From Ptiloglossa arizonensis (lineage: Eukaryota; Arthropoda; Insecta; Hymenoptera; Colletidae), in NCBI RefSeq assembly GCF_051014685.1, contig NC_135048.1, positions 29,295,043-29,359,042 on the forward strand: a stretch of 64,000 bases of DNA. The letters run 5' to 3'. The position numbers were made by a program, and so were the translations under genes. Positions within the stretch are counted from its first letter, which is position 1. Each line of letters opens with the position of its first letter. Shown here in pieces: positions 38,591 to 51,739 of the stretch. The notes below the pieces were generated by a model. The model had not been told where the DNA came from. It searched no databases and saw only the letters and a program-made list of their open reading frames with translations.

Positions 38591-40660
38591 TGCAATAATT
38601 TTCCATTCTCCTAGACAACTGCTCCAATACCTCCACTCTCTGTTGTACATTTAATTAATAAACCATGCAGACCGCGTGAAACGTCTCAAGGAACCGCACG
38701 CGGCGTTCAGGCCGCAGCTCACCCATCCCTTGTGCCCGGAGCGAGCGAGCGGATGCGGTTTCGCTGCGTAGGCGCCGCGTTTCGCGGTATCGTCCACCAC
38801 TATCGGGTAATTTACTGTCAGGACGCGGTTTACGCCCCGTAATTTATCCGCCGCCCAATCCGAGCCTCGGCGTCAAGGACTCGGCTGGAAATATTATCGA
38901 GATTACGTTTGGGTGGCGGGCAGGGCGCGGCTCGAGGAAATCTCTTTTAAACCGGTATCATTTTTCCGACCGAGTATGAATTACCTTACCGTTCCCTCGG
39001 TTTTCCATTATCGTCCAAGACGCCATCGTACCGAGCGGAACGCTCCCTTTATCGCGAAGTCACGGTTTAGCGGTGCTCGCATCGCGATCAACGGGACAGA
39101 CAGACCCCCCATAAACACTTTCCTTCGTGAGTTTTCATTCTCGTATGAAAATAACCGATCGATGCCAACGAATGAAATCTTTTTTCAAAAATTGTTCAAG
39201 CGTATGTCATTGAATCGACAATAGTCTACTATTCGGTCGATAATGTATAGAAACTTTTCAATAATTAATTTTTCCCATGGAAGTAATTAAAAAGCTTTTG
39301 TCGAAAAGATGGAATATTGTTTGGGTGAATCGTAATGGTAAAAATTATTTTTTTTAAATATAAATGTGTTTCACGTTCGGTAGAATAAAAATTTGAATTT
39401 TGTGTTTACAATATGGAAATTTACTTCCCTTGGAAGTGGATTTGCAAATTTTGAAATTATTGTGTTTCACCAATCGGTATCGATAAATGAAGAAAAGAGC
39501 GAGACGATTTTCACAAAGGGTGTTCCAAAAGGACGCGAGAGGGCCGAATGGTGGAAATTCCTCGCGCGAAGTGAAATCGATAAGCGTTTGAACGTTTCGC
39601 AATCCGATATTTCGTTCTCGAGATACGCGCGGTTAATGTTTACCGATGCACGCGTTACATATTTATATTCCAGTTAGCTGGTCCCGCAGAGACACGCGCG
39701 CCCGCACACGAGAAACGCGTGCCCGTGACGGGCTCACACGCGAAATCTTCAACCGCTCGTATCTCGATAACGAAGCCACCGATTGCAGAATGGTAATGAA
39801 CATTTCGATTTCTCCTCGCGTCCGTGGAATTTACATGAAACATTTTTGAAACATCCTGTACGATGCAACCACGAACAACCAGTACCAACTTTCCTGTTTC
39901 GCGCGATTATTATTATCGCGACTCGTCGACAATTTGCGTGTGTGTTTCTTCTTTTTTTTTTTCGAAGCCCTTCAAAAGTTTACTATAGCGCGTTTTAACG
40001 TGCCGGTTGAAACTCAGAGACCTCGACACGGAATACGAACTTTCATTTTACGTTTCCGTGGAATCTGATAGCAGTTTGAGTAGAACCGGTGTCCATGAAT
40101 ATGCATTCGCGCGAATTCTTCCGCCAGCGCGCGATCAGGAAACGCGTTCTTAGAATATTATTGTCGTTGGTGACGGTTGGCGAGTGATGGTCGAAGAAAC
40201 GGAAAGAAAATAAAAAACGAAAGAAAAATTACGAAAGAGATTCCATTCCCCGGGGAGTGAACCTTGCGGAGAGCGTTTCATAAAAATTCGTATTACTTTC
40301 GGGTGACGGTGTTCCGAGTAAAAGAGAAATCAACTCGTTAACCGTTCCAATTATCGGGAATAAAAGTTGTTTCCCTCGGCGTTACCGGCGCAACGGGAAC
40401 CGCCGCGCGGCTCATTTTCATCGAACAATCGCTCAAAGCGAATTATATTAACGCAGTTTCCGATCGATCGGTGAGTTTCAACGCTTTGACGACCGCGGTG
40501 TTACGTACGGCCGATTGTACGCATTCCGCCGACTCGAGCTGTACCGCCTTAGCTTCGTATTTACTTTTACGTCGTGTTCGTTGTTCTACTTTTACATTTC
40601 CGTATGATAATGTTCTCGCTTGTCCCACTTTCCTCTAAAATGACCGCCACGTTGAGTTTT
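38591..40660. other. CpG-rich unique DNA, possible regulatory islands
   Basis: Two CpG-rich non-repetitive blocks (about 38690-39180 and 39500-40640) are separated by AT-rich DNA. Frames of 60-103 codons are present, without splice sites or domains. Non-repetitive islands inside an otherwise repeat-filled stretch are the best candidates for conserved regulatory DNA, which is inference. Confidence 0.35.
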
Positions 40661-41450
40661 CCTGTACTCGGGTACTCGAGTACAATTCGGTGATTCGAAT
40701 ACTCGATGAACACTATTCGAAATTTAATCGAATATTCGAGTATTCGAACTTTGGAGTATCGAAGTGTATTTTAGATACGTGGAAATAAGTTCGAATACCG
40801 AAGAAATTCGAATATTTGAGTATTCGAACTTTGGAGTATCGAAGTGTATTTTAGATACGTGGAAATAAGTTCGAGTACCGAAGAAATTCGAATATTCGAG
40901 TACTATTCGAACTTTAATCGAATATTCGAGTATTCAAGCTCTGGAGTATCGAAGTGTATTTTAGATACATGAAAATAAATTCGAATACCGAAGAAATCGT
41001 TTCGGTCGTCCTGGAAAATGTACTCCGTTCGAGTATTCAAATACTTTAGTAATTCGAGTATTCGACGAATAAAAATTCGAACTTTAATCGAATATTCGAG
41101 TATTCGAACTTTGGAGTATCGAAGTATGCTTTAAATACGTGAAAATAAATTCGAATACCGATGAAATCGTTTCGGTCGTCCCGGAAAATGTACTCCGTTC
41201 GAGTATTCGAATACTTTAGTGGTTCGAGTATTCGACGAATACAATTCGAACTTTAATCGAATATTCGAGTATTCGAACTCTGGAGTATCGAAGTATGCTT
41301 TAAATACGTGAAAATAAATTCGAATACCGATGAAATCGTTTCGGTCGTCCCGGAAAATGTACTCCGTTCGAGTATTCGAATACTTGAGTGATTCGAGTAT
41401 TCGACGAATACAATTCGAACGCTACCCGACTACTTGGGTATTCAAATTCT
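40661..41450. repeat. TTCGAATA-type composite array
   Basis: Composite units contain TCGAATATTCGAGTATTCGA, CTTTGGAGTATCGAAGTGT, GATACGTGGAAATAAGTTCG and, in later copies, GTTTCGGTCGTCCCGGAAAA. Unit length grows from about 100-130 to about 150 bp from left to right. Confidence 0.9.
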
Positions 41451-42029
41451 GGAGTATCGAAGTGTGTTTCTAGGTACGTGAAAAATGTTCGAATACCGAG
41501 AAATGGTTCGTTGCCACGGTGAATGTATTCTGTTCGAGCAGAATTAGCGACGGTGCTGCACCGCAAGAAACATAAACACGCGTAATATCTTGCTTAATTA
41601 TGTAAGCAACTGTTACGAAGAACCTACGAAGAGATTTCGCTTAAGACCACCGGATATGGGATTAATGCAGCCTGTTGGCTATTACGATCACCACGGTAAC
41701 GCGCATTTGCACTAGCGTCGTAAAACGTTCGGAACAATACTCGAAGGAAACGGTTAATCGCCCCCGGGAGCAGCAATAACGCGCGCAAAACCACCGGCTA
41801 TCATTTTTAAATGCCTGGAGCGATCGATCGATGAACAGGAATCCATATTTGGCCTCGCAAATAACCGAGTATTATATTCACGGTGTTCTGAACGACGGCT
41901 TGTGCCACGTGTTTATGTACAGAACGCGCGCGTTAATCCGAGTTGAGCCTACGTTTAAGGGTCGATGTCTACGCTGCTGTCCACGTTTAGACGTTAACTG
42001 CACAGTAGTTCCTGCTTTCGAGCAGAAAT
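41451..42029. other. CpG-rich unique island
   Basis: Unique DNA with CpG-rich patches at 41650-42000. No supported coding exon. Confidence 0.3.
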
Positions 42030-42500
42030 GGGAATATTTTTCGAATATTCTAGAGATATTCGAACGATACGAATGAATTTCGAATATAGGGAATACTCGA
42101 ATGAATTTCGAATATATCGAGTACTGGAATGAATTTCGAATATATCGAGTACTGGAATGAATTTCGAATATATCGAGTACTCGAATGAATTTCGAATATA
42201 TCGAGTACTCGAATGAATTTCGAATATATCGAGTACTCGAGTTAATGTCGAATATATCGAGTACTCGAATAAATTTCGAATATATCGAGTACTTGAATGA
42301 ACTCGAATGAATTTTGAATATATCGAGTACTCGAATAAATTTCGAATATATCGAGTCCTCGAATGAATTTCGAATATATTGAGTACTCGTATGAATTTCG
42401 AATATATTGAATATCAGAATGAATTTCGAATATATCGAGTACTTGAATGAACTCGAATGCATCGAGTATTCGAATAAAGTCGAATACATCTAGTATTTGA
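42030..42500. repeat. 28-bp tandem array
   Basis: Unit TCGAGTACTCGAATGAATTT plus CGAATATA (28 bp), about 16 copies. It includes the perfect 12-base palindrome TCGAGTACTCGA. The same unit is found at 48950-49320 and, inverted, at 46330-46450. Confidence 0.95.
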
Positions 42501-43039
42501 GTACCATAGCTCGCGTATCGAATGAAAGTGAAGTTTGAAAAAGAACAATGAAGTAAAGGAACTTGAATAACATGAAAGTTTTCTTTTCTATTCTTGCTCT
42601 ATTTAATGTCGGTTAGTAAGTTCTTCGCGATAGTGTATCTATTGGAGAGAGCAACAGAAACAAGAGAAACGTGCTTAATTAGCCGTTAAAGTTTTGACCA
42701 TTGCAGGTGTGGTTCCATTTCGAAACTATACTAAGTGATATGTATAACAGTACGAGATCGTATGAATATGTGTGTATAATTTTACGATGAAATCGACACG
42801 CAAATTGACTTGTAATGCACGGAAAGGATAAAACGATGTTGATCGTCGAAGTAAGAAATTAACATTACAGTTTACGACCAATTCTGTTAGTCGTGCTCTT
42901 CTGTAAGAAACGTCTGACGTATCTCGATGAACGAGGTAAATGGAACAATAGATCCATAAGATGCAAATCTATGTGGATGAAGAAACACAAGACGATAAAG
43001 AACTGAATTTATAGTCCATGGGGCAACATTCAAATACTC
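42501..43039. other. Unique spacer
   Basis: AT-rich unique DNA with no recognised feature. Confidence 0.4.
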
Positions 43040-44000
43040 GAGTGTTTACACAGTATTGGAATTATAGTCACGGATTATTTTAATTACTGAATCATTCGAA
43101 TATTCACCGAATAGGAACCTATTTAAATCACTGGATTTTTCGAATATTCACCGCGCACATATTCGAATTACCAAATTCCTTGAATATTCAATTCCTCGAC
43201 TATTCATCGAGTACATATTTCAATGAATAAATCCCTCAAATATTCACCAAATACCCGTTCGAATCAATTAAAATGATTCTCAAATACTCACCGAGTACAT
43301 ATTCAAATCAATCAATCCCCTAAATACTCATCGAGTACACAATCGAATCATTCGAACCCCCAAATATTCACCGAATACATATTTGAATCATTCGATCCTC
43401 CAAATATTCACCGAATGCATATTCGAATCATTCAATCCTCTAAATACTCACCGAGTACATACTCGAATCATTCAATCCTCTAAATACTCACCGAGTACAT
43501 ACTAAAACCAATTAATCCCTCAAATACTCACCGAGTACATACTCGAATCATTCAATCTCCCAAATACTCACCTAGTACATACTCGAATCATTCAATCTCC
43601 CAAATACTCATCGAGTACATATTCAAATCAATCAATCCCTCAAATACTCACCGAGTACATATTCAAATCAATCAATCCCCTAAATACTTACCGAGTACAC
43701 AATCGAATCATTCGAACCCCCAAATATTCACCGAATACATATTTGAATCATTCGATCCCCCAAATATTCACCGAATGCATATTCGAATCATTCAATCCTC
43801 TGAATACTCACCGAGTACATATTCAAATCATTCAATCTCCCAAATACTCACCGAGTACACACTCGAATCATTCAATCCCCCAAATACTCACCGAGTACAC
43901 ATCGAAATCATTCAATCCCCTAAATACTCACCGAGTACAAACCCGACTCATTCAATCCCCCAAATACTCACCGAGTACACCCTCGAACGACCGAATCCTT
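43040..44000. repeat. 40-bp tandem array
   Basis: About 24 units carry CAAATACTCACCGAGTACAT plus ACTCGAATCATTCAATCCCC. The period is about 40 bp, so translated frames repeat every 40 residues (SPKYSPST, IPQILTEYT). Those frames are by-products. Confidence 0.95.
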
Positions 44001-44989
44001 CAAAGATTCTCCCACAGGGAACACCGATGAACGCTCTCGGCCCCGATCTCGGAAGCAGGTTCACGTTCCGCGTCCAACGAGACATCGTCGCGGACGCTCG
44101 CGGTTTTCGCTAGTCGAGCAACGTCGGATATTTATTTTCACACCGCGTTGAATAGTCCAGGCCCGTTGTTGTTGTTGCTGGAACGGCCGTGGAAGCAGTC
44201 GGCGGTCCAAGGATAATGGACGCCGGAGTCGAGGAACTGATATCGGTGCATTGGCCACGGTAAATTCTCCGGGTAATTGGCGAGCAGCGAGAGGCCCACG
44301 GCGCGGACATCGATGGATAACGCGGCGGCGGGAACGTAATAGGCAACAACGCCGCGGCTCATGGCATAACCTATGCACGCCGCGGTAAATTCTCCTGGTA
44401 ATTGCGAACAAGAGGCGGAGAGTGTGGGTGCTGATGGAATCCCGCGGGAAGGATAATGGCCCGGGGAACGTTCCTACGCGACACAAAGCGACGAGACCGC
44501 CGGTACTCGGACCTCCGACAGACGCGTTCCGCCGCGCTAACAAAACGGAATTACAAGCGTGCGATATTGGATATCCCTGGGCAACACTTTGCGCACACGG
44601 AGATACACCCTGGAAATTTTAACCCCGGCTTGTAATAGCCGGAGAAAACACCCAAGTACACGAGCATAATACGAACGTTGGCGTCGATCGGCCAACACCG
44701 CCGCGGAAACAATTTTAAACGGGTGGACAACGCTCGTGGAGATCGCCGGTGTACGTATTTTACGTTACGAGGGGGTTAGGTCTGCCCTCGAGGTACACGC
44801 CACGGACAGATACCCTCGATACTTAACCGTTCGCGGCCATTTTCACTTAACATATTCAACGACCCGAAGCTGAAGACCGTTCGCCGGACGACAGGTTGTA
44901 AATATGTAGAACTATTCGAACGATGTGGGAGACATATTTTTTCGCGGAGATGTGGAACTTGGGATGTATGGTCGGGAGTGGAATTTTTA
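44001..44989. other. CpG-rich unique island with an internal duplicated motif
   Basis: About 1 kb of GC-rich DNA with a GTT-type short run at 44164-44178. It carries two copies of CGGTAAATTCTCC-GGTAATTG (44248-44287 and 44375-44411). Frames of up to 160 codons exist but look like CpG-island artefacts. Candidate enhancer-like DNA. Confidence 0.4.
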
Positions 44990-45850
44990 TTCGAGGTGAA
45001 GTTCAGTGAGGTGTTTGTATATTTTGGAAGTCGACCGAGTAGGTACTGTTGGGAGTTGGAAAGATGTCACTTGTGATGGTTGAGAATAATATTTTTATTC
45101 GAGGAGAAGTTTAGCGAGGTATTTGAATATTTTGGAAGTTGATCAAGTAGATACTGTTGGAAGTTGGAAAAATGTCATTTGTGATGTATGGTCAAGAGTA
45201 ATATTTTTATTCAGGAAGAAGTTTAGCAAGGTATTTGAATATTTTGAAAGTTGATCGAATAGGTACTGTTGGGAATTGGAAAGATGTCACTTGTGATGTA
45301 TGATCGAGAATTAAATTTTATTCGAGGTGAAGTTCAATGAGGTATTTAAATATTTTGGAAGTCGATCGAGTAGGTACTGTTGGCAGTTGGAAAGATGTCA
45401 CTTGTGATGTATGGTCGAGAGTTAAATTTTATTCGAGAAGTTTGGCGAGGTGTTTGAATATTTTGGAAATCGATCGATTAGGTACTGTTGGGAGTTGGAA
45501 AGATGTCACTTGTGATGGTCGAGAATAATATTTTTATTCGAGAAGTTCAGCGAGGTATTTGAATATTTTGGAAGTTGATCGAATAGGTACTGTTGGGAGT
45601 TGGAAAGATGTCATTTGTGATGTATGGTCAAGAGTAATATTTTTATTCAGGAAGAAGTTTAGCAAGGTATTTGAATATTTTGGAAGTTGATCGAATAGGT
45701 ACTGTTGGGAATTGGAAAGATGTCACTTGTGATGTATGATCGAGAATTAAATTTTATTCGAGGTGAAGTTCAATGAGGTATTTAAATATTTTGGAAGTCG
45801 ATCGAGTAGGTACTGTTGGCAGTCGGAAAGATGTCACTTGTGATAAATTG
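44990..45850. repeat. 108-113-bp tandem array, 8 units
   Basis: TAGGTACTGTTGG or close variants occur near 45040, 45149, 45260, 45372, 45480, 45589, 45700 and 45808. Each is followed by GTTGGAAAGATGTCACTTGT. Confidence 0.93.
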
Positions 45851-46099
45851 CGAATTCTGTTGGGTTAGAAATTGTTTGACGTCAATATTTCTTTTAGACA
45901 TGGTACTACTGTTCGCGAGATGTCACTTGTATTAAAGGGAATGTACTGTATGGCTGCGAAAAAAAGGCTAACGAGTGTTTATACCTTCACTCTACTTTAT
46001 AGTCTATATATTGGCCTTCTTCTCACGATCGGACAATACATTTCCTTTTGTTCAAACATCTTTTCAGCTTCTTGTGGGAGGTAGATATATATTCGTACT

Positions 46100-46708
46100 A
46101 TTCGAATAGTTCATACCTCTTGATTGTTTCTTTGAATAATAATATTCGAACAACGGTACTTGTTTGTTCGAATATTCAAATTCTTGCCAGTCGAATACCT
46201 ATCAAATTTTCGTATACTACTCGAATACTACCAAATCCTACTTTGACAACACAGGAGCCTATCATCCATCTAGAAGAATCCTTATCACCTCTACGATATA
46301 TGCTCACCAGTAGTCTATAAGTATTTAAGTTTATTCGAGTACTCGATATATTCGAAATTTATTCGACTACTCGATATATCCGAAATTTATTCGACTACTC
46401 GTTATATCCAAAATTTATTCGAGTACTCGTTATATTCGAAATTTATTCGAGTGAAAACTGCACCCTACAGTTTTAAAGTAAAAGTATTTTCAATAGGACA
46501 TATTTCGTATTATTTTTAAGTATTCAAACTATTTACGCAATACATTTCAATCTTTCCCCGTCTCAAAGACGACATAAGCCTTTAATATTTTTTGAAGATA
46601 AACTATCATTTCGTAAAAAAATTCAATTCTTCTTCCACTTAAAAAAACGACCCTCTCGATATTTTCTCACGTTAAACTATCATTTCGTATAAACAAATTT
46701 CCATTCTA
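46100..46708. repeat. Large inverted repeat, left arm
   Basis: The reverse complement of this arm matches 48645-49745 in the same order. In right-arm orientation the blocks are GGAAATTTGTTTRTACG, GTGAGAAAATATCGAG, TTAAGTGGAAGAAGAAT, GGAAAGATTGAAAT, GTCCTATTGAAAA, AACTGTAGGRTGCAGTTT, a 28-bp-unit array, GATAAGGATTCTTNTAGATGG, and GGCAAGAATTTGAATATTCG. This arm has only about 4 copies of the 28-bp unit and one of the 57-bp unit. Confidence 0.9.
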
Positions 46709-47340
46709 TCCCCATCTAAAAAACGACACAATCCCTCAATATTTCCAGAAAACCCACGCTACCTCTCCCACAACCTAAAACAACAAACACCAACATTCCT
46801 CCGAATTCTTTAACTTTTATAAATTCACTTTCTACAAATTTCAATTCTTTCCCCATTCAAAAGACAATACAATCCCTCAATATTCCCAGAAGACCCACGC
46901 TACCTCTCCCACAACCTAAAACAACAAACACCAACATTCCTTCGAATTTTTCAACTTTCGTAAATTCAACAAATTTCAATTGTTTCCCCATTCAAAAGAC
47001 AATACAATCCCTCAATATTCCTAAAAGACCCACTCTACCTCTCCTACAACCTAAAACAACAAACACCAACATTCCTTCGAATTCTTCAACTTTTGTAAAT
47101 TCGACAAATTTCAATTCTTTCCCCATTCAAAAAACAGTACAATCCCTCAATATTCCCAAAAGACCCACGCTACCTCTCCCACAACCTAAAACAACAAATA
47201 CCAACATTCCTCTAAATTCTTTAATTTTTATAAATTCGCTTTCTACAAATTTCAATTCTTTCTGATTCAAAAGACAATAAAATCCCTCAATATTCCCAGA
47301 AGACCCACGCTACCTCTCCCTCTACATAAACCACCAAACA
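46709..47340. repeat. 135-141-bp tandem array, 5 units
   Basis: CCCACGCTACCTCTCCCACA or a close variant starts near 46753, 46894, 47029, 47164 and 47304. Units also share CAATCCCTCAATATTCCC and AACACCAACATTCC. The array begins right at the inner end of the left inverted-repeat arm and shares words with it (CAAATTTCCATTCTATCCCC). Confidence 0.9.
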
Positions 47341-48644
47341 CCAACATTCCCCCGAGTTCCTCAACTCGTCTAAATTCACTTTCGACAAGCGGTCCAGATA
47401 CTTCCCAACGAGGGCGTACGGTGTCCCAGTTCCTCGTCGAGCCACCTGTTCCACGAGCCACCACGAAACATCCTCGTGCACGTAGTCCACCGACGAAGCT
47501 ATCGTGAACTGGTTCCCGATCGCAGTCGCGGCGAAACTTTCGCTCTCGTGGCGCGGCGTAGGATTCGATTTCGAGCGTCTCGCGTTCACCCGTAAATAAA
47601 CCGAGGGTGGATGCGATGAGTTAGAGCCACGGCGCGGCGCAACGCTCGTTAAAGCAACGGCCGCGCGGCACGACCCGTGATAGGGTTCCCCGGGGTGGTT
47701 GGGTGTCGAGGGTCGGTTATTTTTCACGGCGGAGGGAACACGCCTACGCGCGTCGCGGTGGACGTCGAAGTTGGACACTCGATATGATTTAACGTCGTCG
47801 AACGATTGTCCGCCCACTCGAGCAGAGAGATCCTGCTTCCACGTCGCGAAACGGTGTAACGCGTTATCTCGAAATCGGCCACGAGTGACGCAACGTTCCA
47901 TTAGTCCTGTCGAGATATCCAGCAGCGATTTCCACGACCGTTATTCCCCTCTCTATTGTTTTTCCAACCTTGTATACGGGGAATTGTCACTCGAGAGGGA
48001 ACAACGCAATCCCTGGTAACGGTTATCGAAGAGTCCGCGAAGGCCAACGAGCTACCCGCTCGCTGAATTATTTACTATGTCGCAACGTTCTGGATTAACG
48101 TTCCCCCAATGTTAATCGTGCCCCGGTTGTTTAGATACGGCGTGCGTTACGAAATTTCGGACGTTGGCCCAACCAACTGATGCGTTTCTCTCTCTCTGTG
48201 TATGTTTCTCTGTGTGTGTTTCGCATTTAGACGAACGTAATTAAGCGTCTCATGAATAATGAATCTTGTCGCTTTCACGGTCACCCGATTCACCGTTCGA
48301 CCGCCTACGCGCCACGTAGTCGATTTCCTAGACGTCGCGATAAACAAAGTCGGTACGAGGCGCGCGCGCGTGCACTGCCCTCGAAAGATGCCACGGCGCA
48401 TCGAGAAACGAGGTTTCACCTTCTCTTTCGCCCTGGCACGCACGGAATCCTCGACTCGCGTGTTGTTTTCACCGGTGAGGGCCGACGACGAAATCGAAAA
48501 CGGGTCTCGACCCGAGTCTCGACGTTTCGTCGCCACGGGGAGGTGCCACTTGTGCAATTATCCGGGGAGGGTCGCGATTATCTTGGACCAACTCGCTGAC
48601 GGAGATATTAAACACTCAACGGGACCGGTTGCACAACCGAAGCA
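47341..48644. other. CpG-rich unique core between the inverted-repeat arms
   Basis: 1.3 kb of GC- and CpG-rich non-repetitive DNA. Frames of up to 204 codons (minus strand, 47287-47901) have no recognisable domain, and their C-terminal part runs into the tandem array, so I do not call a gene. No transposase-like motif seen. Confidence 0.35.
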
Positions 48645-49745
48645 ATGGAAATTTGTTTGTACGGAATGATGATTCAACGTGAGAAAATATCGAGTGGGTC
48701 GTTTCTTTAAGTGGAAGAAGAATCGAATTTTTTTTATTTAAGAAATGATGGTTCGAGTTGAGAATATATCAAGGGGTTGTGTCGTATTTGAGATAAGGAA
48801 AGATTGAAATTATTTTTTATAATTTGAATAGTTAAAAATAATATGAAAAGTATCCTATTGAAAAAGTAATATTGCCACAAAAAGTGTAACGCCTACAGTA
48901 AGAACTGTACTTTCACTTCAAAACTGTAGGATGCAGTTTGCACTCAAATAAATTTCGAATATGTGGAGTACTCGAATGAATTTCGAATGTATCGAGTGCT
49001 CGAATGAATTTCGAATATGTGGAGTACTCGAATGAATTTCGAATGTATCGAATACTCGAATGAATGTCGAATATATCGAGTACTCGAATGAATTTCGAAT
49101 ATATTGAGTACTCGAATGAATTTCGAATATGTGGAGTACTCGAATGAATTTCGAATGTATCGAATACTCGAATGAATGTCGAATATATCGAGTACTCGAA
49201 TGAATTTCGAATATATTGAGTACTCGAATGAATTTCGAATGTATCGAGTACTCGAATGAATTTCGAATATATCGAGTACTCGAATGAATTTCGAATATAT
49301 CGAGTACTCGAATAAACCTAAGTACTTGTAGACGACTGATGAGCATATATCATAGAAGTGATAAGGATTCTTTTAGATGGATAACAGATTCCTGTGATGT
49401 CGAAAGTAGAATTTGGGACTATTCTAGATGGAGGACAAACTCCTGTGATGTCAAAAGTAGGATTTGGGACTATTCTACATGGATGACAGATTCCTGTGAT
49501 GTCGAAAGTAGAATTTGGGACTATTCCAGATGGATGACAGACTCCTGTGATGTCGAAAGTAGGATTTGAGACTATTCTAGATGGATGACAGGCTCCTGTG
49601 ATGTCGAAAGTAGGATTTGGGATTATTCGAGTAGTATTCGGATATTCGATAGGTATTCGAATGGCAAGAATTTGAATATTCGAATAATCGAGTATCGTTG
49701 TTCGAAATCTATTATTCGAAAAGACAATAAAGTGGTAATTGTTGA
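48645..49745. repeat. Large inverted repeat, right arm
   Basis: Mirror of 46100-46708. It is longer because two internal tandem units have expanded: the 28-bp unit (48950-49320, about 13 copies) and a 57-bp unit (49370-49625, about 5 copies of GATGACAGACTCCTGTGATG plus TCGAAAGTAGGATTTGGGAC). Confidence 0.9.
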
Positions 49746-51739
49746 AGCTTTTTCGGAGACGAGGATGATCTAGGGGTAGTCGATTGTTTAAAAATTGCAA
49801 CTTTCTGACAATAATTCAGATTTACAGTTATCGTTTCCGACGTACGATCGTTTAATAGTTCGCGTAATATTTTGGCGCGGTATATAGGCGAGCTTGCAAT
49901 TAACTGTAATTTGTAATTAATTTTTGTGTAAAAACTTGTACTTGCAGCGAGCAGCACCATGAGATTGTCATGAGTTTTAAATAGAGCAATAAAGGACAAT
50001 AACGGTCCTTGAATCGTATTGGAGAAGCTGTATACAAATTATAAATTTATAAAAATATATACTCATACAATTATAAACTGTATAAAAATATATACTTGCA
50101 ATCGTGGTGTGTATCAAATTTTTCAATGATTTTTAACATCTTATTTTAGATCTTTATGATATTTTGATACCTAAGTGTTCTACGATTTTATAGCGAGAAT
50201 AATTTATAAACTTTCGACGAATTATTCGTGCAATAAAAATTACAATATACGATAGTTCAAATTCTTCAAGTTTTGAAACGAAATTTACTCCATCTTTTTA
50301 CCTAATGTGCAAATTCATTGCATTCTAAAAACTGAGGAAGAAAGAGTGAGTTGCAACAAACAATGGCTGTTCTGTAATTTGACCTAAATCGACTCGTTCC
50401 TTGGAAACGCACGTTTCTTCCGTCTTTCGTTGTATCGATTCCCAACGAAATCGAGACGAATTTCTCATTCCGAACAGGATTAACGAGTAACCAGAACGAG
50501 AACAATGGGTCACACGGCTGACCGCGTAATTCGTTACGATAATACGTGGGATGTTGGCGTTGGAGAACGAGTGGGAGACTCGAGTTGTATCTGGAACTGT
50601 TTTAATTCGATTGCGGTGCTTATCGAGGTAGTAGGACCGGTGTCGACAGTTTAGTCTCCCCGTGCAATGTAATAACAATAATGTCGTCTTTACATCATCA
50701 TAAATAATCGCGTAATGTAGAGGGTAGTGCAAAAACTGGACTAAACTTGACTGCTGTTAAGCCTGACACACAGATTCTTGATCGAATGTAATAAAAAGTT
50801 ACCGCGGAACGATGAATACAATCATGAGGTATGAACATTTACCGACAAAGTTTATTAGATCGTAGATCTTAATTTCTTTCCTTGCCATTATGTGTTTTCG
50901 TAATCATAGTATTCTTAAGTATTCGATATTAGGTTGAATTTTTCTGTATTCGAATATGAGTACAATTCGATGAATAGTATTCGAATACGTGTCTATTCGA
51001 ATACTATTCGAATACGTGTCTGTTCCAATACCATTCGAATACTTGGGAATTCTAATCAGGTAAGATACATTTGAATACTGTAATGTAAACTTTCTCGCGT
51101 GAAATATCTAAAACGAACCTATTTAGAAAACTATTGCTCATCCACGATAAATAGAACCCCTGTCTTCGGTGTAGAATTTTAATACTAAAAATTGTGTTTC
51201 AAGGTAGTGAAATTTTAACCGTAAATATCCAAAGAACTGTCAAGCATCTGTCACATAATATTATATTTTCGTAACCAGAGTGACCAAATCTCCCACAGTA
51301 TAAAATTTCAACTAAATCCACGACCCAAAGGTATTGCATTCTCCGTAGTTGACGAAGCGCGGTTGATTAATGCAAACAAAGCGCGCGGCACGTGTCTTGG
51401 AAATAACCGACGAACACAGTTTTACTCGGTCCGGCGATGTTCGTGGGTAGGTGTACACGGTGATTCCAAAGGCTCTTGAAGCCAGCGAAAACCGACGTTA
51501 CAGCACTTTCGCACGTGCGCGTGCGCGCACGATGCGCAACGATAGCGAGAACGCCGCGCGATGGACGCTCCGATTACGCGCCGACGAGGCGCTTCGTCAT
51601 GAGAAACTTCGCTGGCAAAATTGTGGTCGCATGTTTTTTTTTCTTTTTTTTTCCTTTTCCCTCCGTACTCGTACAACACGAGAATCTATCTCCACGCGCG
51701 AATTGAATAATCTTCAGTGATTCGTTGCCGTAACGCGTT
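49746..51739. other. Spacer with a short TTCGAATA cluster
   Basis: AT-rich unique DNA, a small TTCGAATA cluster at 50940-51060, a dispersed-repeat segment at 51270-51340, and a CpG-rich patch at 51350-51720. No supported exon. Confidence 0.4.

Noticed and set aside
43040..44000. Possible CRISPR-like array of 40-bp repeats
   Set aside because: Repeats are contiguous without unique spacers, in an insect genome; it is a minisatellite.
47287..47901. 204-codon minus-strand frame in the inverted-repeat core
   Set aside because: Runs into the 135-141-bp array, has no domain, and does not resemble any transposase motif I can see.
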